Source of the DNA: Parus major | Taxonomy: Eukaryota > Chordata > Aves > Passeriformes > Paridae | Direction: 5' to 3' | NCBI RefSeq assembly: GCF_001522545.3 | Contig: NC_031776.1 | Coordinates: 29,434,629-29,498,628, forward strand | DNA: 64,000 nucleotides | Shown: one piece after another, positions 12,561 through 27,099 of the stretch | How the letters are laid out: the number at the start of each line of letters is the position of its first letter | Numbering within the stretch: position 1 is the stretch's first letter | Position numbers and translations under genes: made by a program | The notes under the pieces: model-generated | Database searches by the model: none | Told to the model about the DNA's origin: nothing | What the model saw: the letters and a program-made list of their open reading frames with translations, nothing else

Positions 12561-15500
12561 ACTGCACACAGATGAGCTATAAGGAGAGTTATGGAAAAGG
12601 GCACTTGAGGCCTCTGTAAACATACATCACACTGTGCTTCTGAAAAGCCTGGACCCCATGAGTTTCTCGGTCTCCAGTTTCATTACTGTACCTTCTGCTC
12701 TCCTTTAAATCTCTGCTTTGGGGCCTCGTGCTGCTGCACAGTGTAGGAACACCACAACCCTTGTCTTCTTCCCAAGCCATGGCTGTGCTGAGTGGGCACA
12801 GAGTATCAAGGCTGAGTATTTATGCACCATGCACTTCTTCACACACCAGCACTGGTTTTATATCCAGTTACTCTGACCACACCTTGCTGGCTCTGGCTTA
12901 TGCTGGCAAATGACAAAGCCTTTTTGGTTGGGTTTGTGACTTATCTCTGCGAAGCAGGATCAGGAAAACATCAGTTGCTTTCTCTTAGTCATTTCACTTG
13001 ATGCCACAATCCCTTCTGACTGTAATTTTTTTTAAGTCTTTATAGGTGTCATGGTAGAAGAGACCAATGCTTAGTTTTGCTTTAACTGTGAAATCATAAC
13101 CAGTATTTTCAAATCAGTAAAGGTAGTGCCAATTGAGAGAATCTCTATCAGAATATTTTTGTACTTGTGTGTCTCTGTCTCTCTTCAGTATTGGAGAAAC
13201 ATCCACTATTTAAATTGCAAGTGTGAGAGAGCTCTTGCAGCATGACACAGCTGACTCTGAGCTGGGTGAAGGCTGATGACTGGGCAAGGAGGGCTCAGGT
13301 TTCTTGTGGCCACTTCTGTCTCACAGACTCGTCTTGTTCTTGGTCAAATTTTGTGTAAGAGAGCCCAGGGCCTGGAGAGAAGGGGAATAGGTGAAATAAC
13401 ATGGTCATGATTAAAAATCTGCTAATAAAGGTCACTGGAGGGAGGAGAGATGTCTAGTCCCTCAGTCTGGCTCACCAGGTACTGTTGCTATTTGATGATG
13501 CTTCTCAAGATGAGCCCCCAGTGAGGCTTCAATTTGAGCTCAGTCTCTGTGATGTGAAGTTTAAGCTCCTGTTTTCACTTGGAGGTGGGGTTGGTAGATT
13601 TCACTGAGGTGTTTCTTTTACCAGCCCCCCGAGATGGGAAAACAAATGTGGTAATGCTACTTTACTTATTAGGATTAATGATATATATTACCATTTTGCA
13701 TGATCACTGATCTTTCCTGTGTTTTGTGCTCTTTCATGTGAAAAATACACAGAAAAATGCCCCTCTCATTCCCTAGAATGTCTTGTTGGGTTGTCTTTGA
13801 CATTTAGGCTTCTATGGAGGACTATTTTTACTCATATGGAATATAAAGCACTCTGTTATTTTTTTTTCCCCAAAACTCTACAAGTATGAAAAAAGAGATT
13901 GAAATCCTGTTTTAAAAGGAAAGCTATAGTTTTTTATGATTCTCAGTGCTGCATTTTCACATGTGATTTTTTTTCTTATCCTAGTACATCACTTTTATTA
14001 CCCCTTGCTCATCCTTTCTGTTTTATGATCCATGAAAACTCAGAGGACCACAGTGAGGGTTTGGTAGCTGTCAAGCAATGCTCTGTGGCATTTTATGTGG
14101 TGTGGGGCATCAGTATCATGCTTGGAAGATCAGCTTGATAAAGGGGACACAGAGTAGAAAGGTTGCACAGATGTTCTGGGACCTCAATTCTTGAATTTTG
14201 TCAACCAGGAGTTTGATTATATTCTGAAATCACTGAAGCAAAGAGTAAATATAAAGCTCTGTGACCAGAAATCCCTGCAGCAGATATATGATGTGTGCTA
14301 AATCTTGCAATTAAACCACAGTGGTGCAAAATCTGCCTCCAAAGCATGGTCTGCAGAATCTGGTGTTCACTTCTGCAATGCCCCAGCACCTCAGGCAGGA
14401 AGGTGGGATTGCTGCTCTGTGCCTGGAGCAGGAGAGCATCCCTTTCTCCTTCCACAGCTGCAGACACACTTTGTTGGCTCTGGATAACCTCTGTTGCTGT
14501 GCTTAATGTTGAGCATGGCACACACTGAATTTCTATGACTCAAGTGTGTCTGTTTTCTGTATATTTGAAATTGTTGCTCATTTAACCATGACTAATAGAT
14601 AGCTTGAGCAGAGATCTCTGAAGAGAGGCTATTCAAGTTGAGAGCACACAAAAAGCCTCATCTAATCAACCTACAATATATACACATCATCTACATCTGC
14701 AGTTGCATCTCCCCACATAGTCACTGCTTGTTTGACAAAAAAGATGTATTTAGGCTAAATTTTGGATTAAACAAATAGCAGAAAGGCATGCTTTGCTCAA
14801 TCTGATCCAAACAAGAAGAGCCATACTGATTTAGGGCTGTATATCAAATGCATGCTGCAACAGAGAAGGATAAACACTAATTTTCATTTGGCTTTTTATG
14901 CCAATCCTGTTTGAGAGGTAAAGAATTAAAAAAATATTAAAAATTATATTGCTGTGATATATTAATGCTTTGAGATACCTGACACTTGAAATTAACTTTG
15001 TCAGGTCAAGATAATGCTGAGATTAAACACTACTGATGTTTTCTGCTCTATCTGTCCAGTTTGATGGCTGGCATTCCTGCTTTACAGAATACGGCAAATC
15101 TTATTTACACTAAAGTTTGTAAGGCTTAGAAACATCCCTGTAGTGGGAAAAAAAAAATGGACAAGTTCCTACAGCTAATGTTTAATCAATTTATTGGCTT
15201 TTCTCCTTCAAGAACCATCAAACATTGTGTAGCCAGCCACAGGTGTTCCTGATTATATTGTTGTTTTGTTAAATAATTGTTAAAATGGAGCTTGAGAGTC
15301 AATTTAACTTTTTGAATAATTGGATGAATTAGTTCTTGGGTGCTTGGATGTGTTACTGTACCTAGTGGTGGCATGAAAGCTTTATTTGTTGTCTTCATCT
15401 AAATGGAGCGGTAGAGCTTGCTTTAAAAGGATGTGTTCCCCTCTACCTAGGGGACAAACAGGTGGCCATTTCATCTTCTCATGTGTTCCTGTGTTCAGTG

Positions 15501-17230
15501 GTTGTTGTTCTATCTGGGTTCACTCTCTCTGGGACAGGTTGAAGCTGCTCTGCAGATTAGGATTGGTTTTACCCATCCTGGCTGTGCAACTGCTGAAGTG
15601 CGCCCTGGATGCAGCACTTGTCCATTTCTCTAACAGTGGAAACTGCCTAATATTCCAATTTCATGTGGAGACTTTCACTCCTTGAAAGGAATTTCTGTAA
15701 TTCTGGGGTTTTAATATTGTTGTCTGGGAAGACTGTGTTAAACTGGTCACAGTCACTTGTGTCCCTCCAATCCAGGATGGGCTCATAAATGGTGCTGATG
15801 TTTCATGGTAGTGAGAAACAGTGAAACTTCAAAGCACATATTTCTGTGCTGTCTTCCCCTGTGTGAGATCCATCTTCATGATGGATGCAGAGAAAGAAAA
15901 AATTGTTAGAGAAAGAGTCCTACATAATTTTTTGCAGTCCTGTGCACTTTTTACTTCTTAACACCAGATAAGAATAATCAGCATGGCTCTCATGCTCCAC
16001 TTTTATTCCTTTAAGGAGATTTCACACTGGAGTTTCTCCAGTGCTTCACAGTCTACTTGTTGCTTTGGATTAAAGATACCTGGCCTTTTAAATATTATAT
16101 ACAACTCCTGCATGTGCATTTTTCCTCTGCTTTCTGCCCTTGGCAGTCAATGATACAGTGCCAGTGCAACTTGTGGTTACAGTCATTGCTCTTGCTGTCT
16201 TAGCAGCAAATGCTCCTCATTTTAAACATCATCCTTGAAAGGCCATGATTTGTTTGCTGTGGGATGATTTAACACTGTGTTGGCTGTCCCTGTGACCAAA
16301 TCCCTCCATGGAGCTGCCACCAACCTCTCATTTGATGTGTGAGGAAGTGCCTGGTTTACCCTTATAAATTACAGCCTCAGTAATGTTATTTAGGGAACCA
16401 TTTGAAAGGAAAAACAGTGTCAAAATGTTTTGGACCTGCTGAGGTGCTTTTTTCCCTAGGTTGGTGTAAGAACAAACCCAGGACAGCACAGCTGCTGGTT
16501 GGGGAAATATTCTCCAGACCTTTTGGGAAGGTGGCACCAGTGAAAGTCAAGGTCCTCCTGGAAGCCTAATGATGATTTTATTGGTCTGGGCTCTGTAAAA
16601 CCCAAGTCTTGCTAGGTTCATCTTGCTAAGTGGCTGTTCTGTGCACTTCTGTGGACAAGGTGTCCTTCCTCTATCTAACACATTGTTTTTGTGCACAGTA
16701 ATGGAAGAAAAATGTTGTATTTCCTACATTTTTCTATGGAAAGTTTTATCCAACTTGCATTTTGGTACTTTATCAACTTTCCTGGACTTGTAGTGGTATT
16801 GTGAAATAAAATAATTGCAAATCATTTGCATTGCTAACAAACAATAAAACCAGGAAGAAAAGTAAAGTTCATTGGCATGGGATTTTAGTGTTGGTAATTT
16901 TGAATTGTTTGTGATTGTAATATATTCTTGGAACAACAAGCACTTCTAATGATCTGAAGTGTTTTTGAAAAAGAGACTGAGACACCAGCCACTATATGTA
17001 ATTTAGTGACAAGAACAGAAAGTTGGCAAATTATCAGTTTACTTGGCTTAAAATAAAACCTTACATTACAGCAAGACATACTTCTATTCATTCTGGCTTC
17101 TAATCTGTACTTCCTACCCTCTTTTGAGTTTAAATTGCCTTAAAATTCGAGATGCTAAGAATGTCCTTAACATGGCAGGAAAGTATTTTAACATGGCATG
17201 TTAGTATTTTTGTTGCTGTAAGGAAAGAGG

Positions 17231-17296
17231 TTTTTTTTTTTTGGTTTTGTTTCTGTTCTTTTTTTAAAATTCTTATTTTTTTCTTTTATTTTCTTT
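17231..17296 (+). repeat. T-rich low-complexity tract
   Basis: Long T runs broken by G and C, ending near TTCTTTAGGG. It resembles a poly(T) or extended pyrimidine tract. No retroelement body is recognised on either side. Confidence 0.7.
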
Positions 17297-20200
17297 AGGG
17301 AAAGTTTAAAAAACACCACCAAGAAACCCTGATTTTCCCTCCCATCCCAGGAACTGCCAGAAAATAATTTTTTAACATTGGCTGGACAGCAGCTAGCAAG
17401 TTTTGAGTGCTCATGTTGCAGGTAGTCTGTCAGTGTCCCCAGAAGAAGCCAAAGGGACAGACCTGGCCCATCCCTGGGAGCAGTGGGTGGCTCAGAGACA
17501 CCAGGGAGGGCTGAGGTTCCAAGGGACTGCTCCAGCTGAGGGATATGGGACAATCCAGAGTTTGTGGATAATTTGGAGCACTGTGGCTGTGAGGTTAACA
17601 GATTGAAATAGAAGACAGGGCCCATCTTTTGGGGAGGAGAGAGCACTTTGGCAGCTGTCACTGCACATGAGATGATTCCGCCTGCGTGTGGAATGTGAAA
17701 CGGGAAGAATTTCAGGAGGAACTAATGCACTTACTCATGGAAAATTGTATTGTTTCCTAACCAGACAGATCAGAGATAAGAAAATGTTTTATTGTTAAAA
17801 AATAAAGTCCTGTGACTCTGCCTAATCTCCTTCTTACAACTAAACTGGACTCAAATGTCTGAGATTACATCTCAGTGTCTTTCCTGCCACTCAAACTACT
17901 GCTTGGACATGGCTGATAAGTTTGGCCTGGGTACATTTACACCTTTTTAAATCCAAACTATGTAATAACTGTGTAATTAGTTTGTAAATTCCAAATAACC
18001 CCTTATTTTCTAATTTCTATTTAAGTTAAATGATTTAATTTCATGCAAGTGCTGTGTTTTACCAAAGATATTTGCAATAGGTTTGTTCATATAAATACGT
18101 GGTTCTTTATTTTTCTTTTTGATTACTTGGTGCTGCTTTTGATGACTACTTTCTGCTTTTCAAGAGAAAAAGAAAATAGTTGCAGAGCTGTGTTGGGAAT
18201 CATGAAATCAGGACCATGTAATGCCTTTAGTCTGCTGCCAATTAGTCACTGGTGCAAACCTGTGATGAATCCCATGGCACCATTTCCCTGTTGAGTCTAA
18301 TAAAATTCAGTTTGTGCAAGTCTGTAGATGTCCCTGCTGGTCTAAGGGAATAACAAAAGATGTCAAACTAAAACAGTGAGAAAGTGGAAAAAGGAAAAGA
18401 AGCAACCCGTAAATGAAACCAAAATGCCTTGAGAAAGATGTATTTGCAGTTGAATGTAACTGACTTTAGAGGCAGGAATCATTTAATGAGCTTGAAGTTT
18501 AGTACAAGCTCGTCGTGGTAGACTGTGTTTGTAGTTCATATATCACACTGAGAGGTGCTGCCTCTTGCTGAGGAGAGACAGGAAACAGCTTGGCAAGGCT
18601 GGGAAATGCTGCTCAGCCTTCCATGTGAAAAATACCTTCTAAAACCAGGTGAAGCTGCAAGCAAGGCAAGCCTGGGTGCTTTGAAGAAGCTCTTGGGAGA
18701 TCATAGAGGAAGTGGAGAATGTGTTTTCCAGGAGGGACAGGGTGCAGAGCATTGCCTTCAGTATTCCATGGGGTTGAGAACTCTTGGTCTGAGAGCTTTG
18801 TTGCTTCCTGGCTTCATGTGACACAGCCGTGGATGCAGGAGTTCTGAGCAAGGAGGTAAACAAGACCAGGGGGAATAAGAGCACTCAGATCTAGTAACAT
18901 TAAAGTTGATGCTATTTTATTCCCCAAGACACTCTATGTGGCTGTCCTCATTCCTGAGTTAGTAATCAACACAAATAATTTGTGAAATGGAGTTTCTGTT
19001 GGGAGTCCTTTCCTTTCACCTGTGACCACATAGATGATGTTCAGGGATGTCCTTGTTTACTGCTCTGCTCCAATTGTTTTAGGCTGAAGGAACATGTATG
19101 TTCTTCACATTCCTCTCCTGATCACATTCTCTTTTAGGGAGGGAGATATATTAAGCCTTCTCCTACACAAACAACTATTATTGAAAATTACAGAGAAGAA
19201 AAATTTGTATTACTCTAAAGAACTTAAATTTAGAATCAGTTTTATTTGGTTTGGTTAAATGTGGAAAGTGGCACAGGGTGAAAGGTAAGCATTTTGTTTT
19301 TGTGACAATAAACAATTGAGTATGTGATTCCATCCTGATTTACATAACATGGTAGTTTAGGGGTATAGAGCCTATCTGTTTTTAATTCCTGAAAAAAGGT
19401 CCAATAGTCATCAAGAGTCAAACTTATATGGCTATACCTTTGAGTCAGGAGCTGGCTGACAAGACAATATCATCACCTCTGCTATTTTGTCATTTGAGAA
19501 AATACTTAAGGGATGTTGAAAGTCAGGAGCAGGAGCTGGCCACAAATCACTTCAGAAATGATGCACTGATTCTGTTCTAAGGAAAATATGCTGAATGCTG
19601 GCATCCTGTATTCTCCCTCATTTGGCCAGAAATCCTCAGTGTTTATTGAGGGTGAAATTCATCTGTATGCTGTGAACTATGTGCTCCAAAGAAAGCTTCA
19701 GCAAGTTTTTAATGTTGGGCATTTCATATGCCGGCTTTCCTGCATAAGGATGTGAATTTCTCCTTGAAATGAAATGAAGACTGAGAGGACATAAGGCAAA
19801 ATAATGATGGGATGAAATAAAACTGGTCTATCAGAAGAAATGGCACAGAAATCCAATTTAGGACAGTAAAATGGGCATAGATATTATTTTCCGTTGTATG
19901 CTATTTCACACAAAATATGGATACAACAGGAAATCAATGGAAAATAAAAATTAGATATAAGACAAACTGCTGAAAACCAAGAGGTTCTACTTTCCCATTC
20001 AAATTGAAAGGTAAGTGCAGCAGAGGGATAACTTATGGGTTTCATATCTTTAGATAGCTGTAGATTTGCTGATGCTTTATCTCCAGCTTAATTCTTGTGG
20101 TTCTTTTGGTGCTGTGTGCCTGTCCTCATTCTATGGTGAATGCAGACAAATGTTCTTCATAAATATTTTTTAATGCTATTTCTGTCTGTAATTTCTTTTT

Positions 20201-21079
20201 TCCTGAAGACATTTATGTTTCATGGCATCATTTCCTTATCTGTTTCAACCTGATTTTTACACCATTCCTGTATTTAGTTGTGTCAGCAGTGTTTGTCTTC
20301 TCTGTGCTGCTGCACAGATCATGGGGCTGCCCTTAAACCAATTTGTGCCCCTGTGTCTGTTAAACTCCTCAGCTACAAGTTAATAGCTGCTGTGAAACAG
20401 CCATAGAAACACAAATCTGCTTAGAGTATGAGACGTTAAGTTCTCTTGTTTTAAACAGAAATGGCCAAAGTAGTTAATTTTTAAAAGAAAATATGTTGAG
20501 TTTTTGCAAATTAGAAACTGGGTATGGGTCATTATCAGAGTTCCCATCAAGGGACAATAAGATTGAAATGTCAGTGGAGCCATGCTGCTAAACCCCAAAA
20601 TTCATTGCTGATAAAAGGATATTATTGTGTCTTTTTGCACAAAAGCACAGGGAAAAAAATAAATGGCAACTTTCAAGGAATTGAACCACATAAAGGAAAT
20701 GCTAGGATTTGATTAACACCCAAGACCTTCCTTTTGGCTCAATGTACTCTTTTGTAGAATCTCCACAGTTTCCTTGCACTCTCTCCATCTATTTATTTGC
20801 ATTTATCTTGCATTTACAGTTAAAATCAATATTTTTTTTTCCCACCTGCTTTCTTTTCCCCCAGTTGCCTGTTTGAACCCCCAGTGGCCCATTACCTGTG
20901 GAACAGTAGCTCTCTCTTTAGCTGCTGGCTCAGTTTGAGGAACTTCTGTTATTATCTTTGATATATTGGAAAATAGGGGAAATCAGTAATGTGTCTCAGT
21001 CTGAGTTACTGTGACTCCAGAGAAGATCATTCAGCCATCTGGAGATGAGGAACTACTGCAATCTGAATCAGTTCATGAA

Positions 21080-21290
21080 TTCTTTTTCTTTTCTATCTTT
21101 TCTATTTAAGTCAAAAGAAATTTTGATTTTAAAGAAAACACAACAAAGGTACAAACTTCATCCTGTTTTATCGAGCCAATTGCCTTTACTAAACAATAAT
21201 TGAAATTTTCAGGTTTTGATTATAGTGATCAAGCTGTGCTTTTTGAGATAATTAGTCAATAAAAACCACTTTTGAGCTTTCAAGATGCAT
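21080..21290. promoter_or_regulatory. Candidate conserved non-coding element (weak)
   Basis: AT-rich complex sequence with SOX/forkhead-like words (AACAATAATTG, ACAACAAAGG), TTGATTATAGTGATCAAG and a retained CpG in TTATCGAG. No repeats are visible. Inference from texture only. Confidence 0.18.
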
Positions 21291-24200
21291 GAAATTCTCC
21301 AAGCTGCAAACAGGAGCATTTGTGTAGAATCTTCCATGGAGATTTGTCATGGACAGTGACCCACACAATTATTCTCTTGGTTTATTTTGTCTCAGGAGTG
21401 CTTGGACTTGTTCAGAAAGCATGTAAGAGTGCTCATGATCTAGAAATTTGACTGAATAATAGAAAAGCTTATTGAAAAGGTGCTCTTGTCAGATCAGTTT
21501 CTGGCCTAAAATTTTTCACTTGGCTCTAAATCTGACTGTTTATATTCAGTGGGATTTCTTTGGTGGATTCAGTCACATTGTCTGCTTTGCTCTAGAGTCT
21601 CCACAAGCCGGAGTCTCTCCTGGGATGGAAACCTTCCATTTTTGAGTCTTAGTGCCCTGTTATCAGCTGTGCTTGCTCAAGAAGCTGGGGATTGAGTTTG
21701 GATGGTGTTGGGTTGGATTTTTGCACGTGTGTGTGTAAATAGGTGACCAGTAGCGAATGTGAACTGAAGTATGTGTGACCCAGAAATGCTTCTGAAATCC
21801 TGTTTCCTAGTCTGTGCCTTGGAAATGTCCCAGCTTTGAGGAAAGACCTGGGGTATGGATTGCTCTGCTGCTTTCATGTGGAGGAAATACAAGTGGACGG
21901 AGAAGAGGGAAAGTAGGTGTGGCCTGGGCAGCATGAGGTAGCTGTGCTATGCCTCACCTGGAGAGCACAGCTGTGCCAACAGGCCTTGTGGAAATGCTTT
22001 TATTATTGTAGAGAAAAGCTGTGTTAAAGAGAAGTCCCTTTTCTGTGGCTGAGTGGGTTGTTGTGAGCTTTGGTACAGCTTTGGAGGTCAGGTTCTCCAG
22101 TTCCTGTGATGCTGAGCCCCAGTGATGCAGAGACCCAAACGATGGTGCTGTGCCCCACTGGGCTGTCACTGCTGGGTGTCACCTGCTGCTCCAGGACCTG
22201 CTGGCAGTGCCTCTGCGTGCTGAGGCTCTATTTCACTGCAGTTTTGTGAGCATTTCTTTGGAAGTGTGGGCCACCAGGATGTCTCAGTATTACACCTGCA
22301 CTTGAAGCGTTTCACAGCTGCTTCAATCAATAGAGGTTCAGCATCAATTGACTGGATTTGGAGAAAAGAATTTTTTGTTCTCCCCTGAGCACTTAGTGAT
22401 ATGCTGCTCTTTTATCTGTCTTCCAAAATTGTATTGGCCTTCTGCTGCTGACTTTCTGCAGATGGGCTGGGCACAGACACCATTATCAGCTGCTTTCTTA
22501 CTGCTTTTCTGCTGTGGTTTCTCCCTCCTCTCCCATTTAGTAGTTGTGATTCATATTACTTTAGTTCTTTAGTTATATTGGACAAGATTATTTTCTTTAT
22601 GTTGTTTTTTTATTTGTGTGTGCATTTTGTTTTGGTTTTTCTTGTTTGTTTTTTGTTTTAAATTCCATATTTGTTGCACCATTAGCCCTTCACAGTGCTG
22701 GATGACTCAAGTGGGTTTTTTTTTCTCTGTTCCTACCCTCTCCAGGGAATTAATGAAGTCATGAAATGCTAGTAGTAATTAAGAGTCCTTGAGTTAGGAT
22801 AGTTGTCCAGGGCTATAACTCAAACCATGCTGAGTCTGGAGGAGTACAGAGCCACACTGAGCTGCTTTGGTGTTCCACAGTAAGAAAGGACTTTTTCAAA
22901 TACAAAATACTTCCTACGCCTTGCAAGCAGCAGGTTTGATCTGAACTTGCAGCCCATGACTGCAGAAAACCCAATCTCCAGTACCAGCTATTTTGTGAGG
23001 GAGCAAGTCTATTAACACTGGATCTGTCCTAGAAATACCTAGGGATTTGCCTAGTTGGACTTTCTCTCCAGTGGATGATGGTCTATTTTCACTGCATTTT
23101 CTGAAAGAAATAATGTGCTTTCACATTGGATGTAGAACTTATTTTATTTTTTATTGTGAGGGGAAAAGAACTGATGTTAAGTAACTGATCCTGTTCAGTA
23201 GCTTGTTTTATTTTTTTTAATACTTCTATTTTTTTTTACCTATAAGTCAACAGTAGTATTATTTTTTTAGGGTGGATTCTACTTTGCTCACAGCAGCAGA
23301 GATTCTTGTGAGCAATTACTCAAGGCAGCAGTTAATTATGGATACTTACTGGCCTGAGTAATGGAAATCCTAATAATTCAGGTGTCTTGTGTATGCAGTT
23401 TTACAGAGTATTGCTAAGCAGAATACCTTGTTCAGGAGATTTTTTTTCCTGCTACATAAAAGGAATTGTCATTATAGTTGAATCCAGGTTTGTACATCAT
23501 TGGAAGGAGAAAAACATGTTTCATTCCTAGTGCATGTGTGTCTCCAGCAGTACCTGCAGCTTAAAGTAGAAAATGTGCATTTGAGTATGGAACAAGGGAC
23601 AATTTAATGGGAATCTTTAGATTTCTCTTCCTTATGGACATGACAGGTTTGGAGACACTCTTGCTCACTTATAGCACTGAAGCACTGTGATCTCCACGCT
23701 TGTGAAGAGATGCTTGGGGATGGGAATTGAAGAGTTTTCTTTTTCCTTATCATTCTTAAAGCTTTATCCAATGGCTGGTGAGAAACTGAAGGATTTTTCT
23801 TGAGCTCTGCTGAGAGCACTTGATGGAAGTGTAGAAGCTGAGAGTTGAGTACTCCTGTCTGTCACCCTTGCTATGACAAACTTTTATGTGCAGGGTTGTT
23901 TATCCCAGCTATTTGTTCTCTACAGGCTAAATTATTCTATGCTAAGAAATATGTGCTGAAATGGCATGAATCCTTCTGAAAACTGTGTGTGCTCCTGCAA
24001 GACCACAGCAGCTGTGCAAGATCACTATAAATCTGTTCCCATTTGCACTCTCAATAAGAGCTTCATTAGAATTTTTTCTACTTTAATGAGCCAATCAAAC
24101 AGGTTTGTTTTTTGTTGGCCCTGTGAGGAACCAAAGGTGATATTAATGTGGCTATTAACTGTATCAGAGATGCCTCTGGCTTCCCCCAGCAGGTATTTTC

Positions 24201-24910
24201 ATGTCAATATCCCCTTACTTTTAAGGAATTACAGTTTGCTGAGCTCTTCTCCCATGGATTTTACTAAAAATCCTGTGTCTCCTTTTCCTGCCTAGTATTC
24301 TTTATCTGTGACATACTTTTTTATGATTATGAGGGTTTTCCCTCTTTGCTTCATCTGTAAAAGCATCCTTTTCTTTATCCTATTGACATTCTGGGGGTCT
24401 GGGGAGGTACCACTGAGAACCTGAACCTTCAGCCAGTCTGGAAAGTGACCCCAGTGAGAGTGGGAGAGAGGGAAGCCCTGCCTTGCTCCCCCAGTCACCC
24501 TCAGCAGCTGCCAGCAGCAGATGCTTTAGGGGAAGAGTGTGGGGATAAATCAAACCTGCAGCTCTGATTGTGCTCTTCCAGCGTCTGGCAATCTGCAGTT
24601 TAGGGACTTTCAGAGCTGGAGATTATATTCTGTCTTTGCATTTAATAGCCCTTGATGGCCTTTTCTTCCATGGTAGGGCTTCCTACTGCCGTTTTGGAGG
24701 AAACCAGAGTGGTGATATGAACGCTGTGAACAGCTGACGTGTCTAAAATGCATTTACATTTGCAGATGGGATTCAATCCCAGCACTACATTTCACTGCAT
24801 TTTATTGTCAGTTCGTTAGAATAACACTGTAAAATATGTGATTTGGCAGTGTGTGTTCCTCTGTATTATCACCAATGCTCAGAAATGGCTTCTGCTTGTT
24901 ACTTCTGCCA

Positions 24911-24931
24911 CTTTCTTTTTCTTTTTCTTTT
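24911..24931 (+). repeat. (TTTTTC)n microsatellite
   Basis: About three and a half hexamer-like units of TTTTTC in a pyrimidine-only stretch. Confidence 0.8.
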
Positions 24932-27023
24932 CTGCAAAACCCCTGGGAGCAGAGAGTGGTGAAAACTGTAGTGAATTGCAGCAGGTTGTTTCTGTGTCCT
25001 CTTTATTTTTGAGATTGTGTCTTTTCAAAAGTTTTATTTGTTAATTTTCTACATCTTGGAAGCCTGACCCCTTTCATAAATTAAAAAGGAACTGCAATGG
25101 CTGCTTCTGATGCATAAGTGTGGGTGAATATGGGCATTTTCTCTATCCTTGAATTGATATATAAACAAGATGTGATAGTTTGCTAGAAAATAAGAATGAA
25201 AGCCCTAAATTACTTCAGCATTAAAAATAAATAAACACTGACCAGTAGAAAGTTCCTTGACCATTTTTAACGTGGTGTTTTAGTCTGATGAATTGAAGAC
25301 CCATTATGCCCCATACTCTTGGGCCAGTGGTCAGTTGATTTATTTTGATTTTATTTTGTCTTGCTGTGCATAAAAGCAGGTTCCTTGTCACCAGGTGACA
25401 GGACAATGTCACTCTGGTGGAAAGGTGAGAGCAGCAACTCCCCAGCTGAGGGGGGAGAGCCCTTGGCTCTGTCAGCTCCTTCCCCCTGGTTTTGTGCTCT
25501 TTGGCTTGAAAGTGGGGAATGTTTTTTCTGCTTAGATCCCAAGGCAGGCAGTAGTTCATACATACCAGACTGCAGAAGTAGACTAGCAAATAATTTGGTT
25601 TTAAAGATATATCTGCCTGTCTCTTCAAGAAGTGCAGTATTGTTCTGGATATTCTCACAAGTCTTTTATTTCCTTGTGGATTTTTACAACTGTGTAGCTA
25701 TGAAATTGCAGGTTGTTTTGAATCTCCTCTGTATCTGTGATAACAGTGCCCTGAGGAACATTCTTGAAACATCATAGATGCACACTTTTTTGTCAAAGGA
25801 CAAATATAAGATAGTGGGTACATGGAACCATAGGGTCTTTCTGAACTGTGATGCCACTGTGCAAGTGCAGTGTCCATTCCAGGAGTGCAGGGTATTCCCC
25901 TGGATTCCTATCAATGCCTCTGCTGGGCACTGATAACTTCTGCAGCACACAAGACTAAATATAAACACCCCTTGTCCTTTAGGAAGGGTACTGCTGAGAA
26001 GGATTGTAATTGGAGCCTTCCAGGGCAAACTGTGGATAATTCAGTTGTTGGGCCTGGGGGCTCTGCCTTGCTGGACTCTGAGCTGCTAGGCAGTGATTGA
26101 GAAGCTCAGGGAATGGATGTGGCTGCTGCTTAATTGCAATGGGCTTCAGTCTGTTTCCATTTTGTTCCTAATAAACTTAAATGAAGTGCTCAGTACCTAC
26201 AGGTAGTGTCTGTGGTGTTCCTCAACAGAGCAGCTTGTGGGACATCATAAGAGAAGTGCAGGGCAAGGGGAGAAATTGCAGCTCTAATAATCATCCATTC
26301 AGAAAATCTAAGACTTCTATGCTGTCCAGCTGCTAACAGCTTCTTATTAAGCAGCAGCTCTTGCTGTCTGTTTGCTCCTGCCAGAGTTTAGCTGACTGCT
26401 GTCAATTTAAAGCCAGGCTCTCAGATGACATTCATTGGTTTAAATTGTGGGCAAGTCCCCTGCAGAGACAAAATTTACTGACACAAAACCAAGATGGTTT
26501 CCACTCAGTCTTGCCATTTGCTGCCTTGCCTTTGTGAGAAAGGGCTGTGACCCCCAAAGAAATTAAAGAAAAAAAGGTAATTTCAGCGTGGCCTCAGTCC
26601 TCCAGGCAGTGAGAGGGAAGAGCTACCTCTGATCTGTTATGCTGGAAATCACTGAGGTGGGGAAGATTTAAAATTGATAGTGGTGAGCTCTTGGGCAAAT
26701 AAATAAACTGCTTCCAGAGAGCATAGCAAGTCCTGGAGTACAGTTTGCTGATTTTGCTTTGGATCAGGTGGTGGAATTTCATTGCACTTGATAAGAGCCA
26801 GTGTCTTCCATGGGCTGGTCTTGTTAAATGCTGATTGTAGATTTACATGAGAGCTCAGAGGGTAGAAGGTCACTGGGTTTGTGAGACACAGCTCTGATGC
26901 TTCATGCTCTGATGGCAGGGTTTGATCCTGATTCTGGGTGAACATCTGAAAGCCATGTTATAGGCTGGCTGTCAAAGGGACACTGTTTTCAAACCAGAAG
27001 AGGCATATTATTTTTGTTGGCAG

Positions 27024-27099
27024 GAATGAAAACCATTTATGAAAAGATTTTCTTCCCCCTTGAATGAAAACCACTTATGAAAGGACTTTCTTCCCTCTT
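27024..27099 (+). repeat. 38-bp tandem duplication (two copies)
   Basis: Copy 1 is 27024-27061 and copy 2 is 27062-27099, directly abutting and equal in length. Both begin GAATGAAAACCA and end in a CTTCCC-type pyrimidine block. They differ at four positions, all transitions, so the duplication is not very recent. Confidence 0.92.

Larger units (their letters stand above)
12561..27023. other. Long non-coding stretch, almost repeat-free to the eye
   Basis: About 14 kb without a gene or a transposon that I can support. It holds the T-rich tract at 17231-17296, the pyrimidine microsatellite at 24911-24931 and the weak candidate element at 21080-21290. The region at 17340-17700 is GC-richer and carries a minus-strand frame of 157 codons; 25220-25780 has overlapping frames of 138 and 145 codons on opposite strands. 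None has recognised domains. Old, highly diverged repeats may be present but are not visible without a library. Confidence 0.5.

Noticed and set aside
17188..17661. 157-codon minus-strand ORF
   Set aside because: The C-terminal part is lysine-rich translation of the T-rich tract at 17231-17296, and the rest lies in a GC-richer patch. No domain or splice signal supports it.
25221..25777. Overlapping ORFs of 145 (minus) and 138 (plus) codons
   Set aside because: Both strands are open over the same GC-richer sequence, which is typical of compositional ORFs. A GTGAGA donor-like site at about 25425 has no convincing upstream coding frame.
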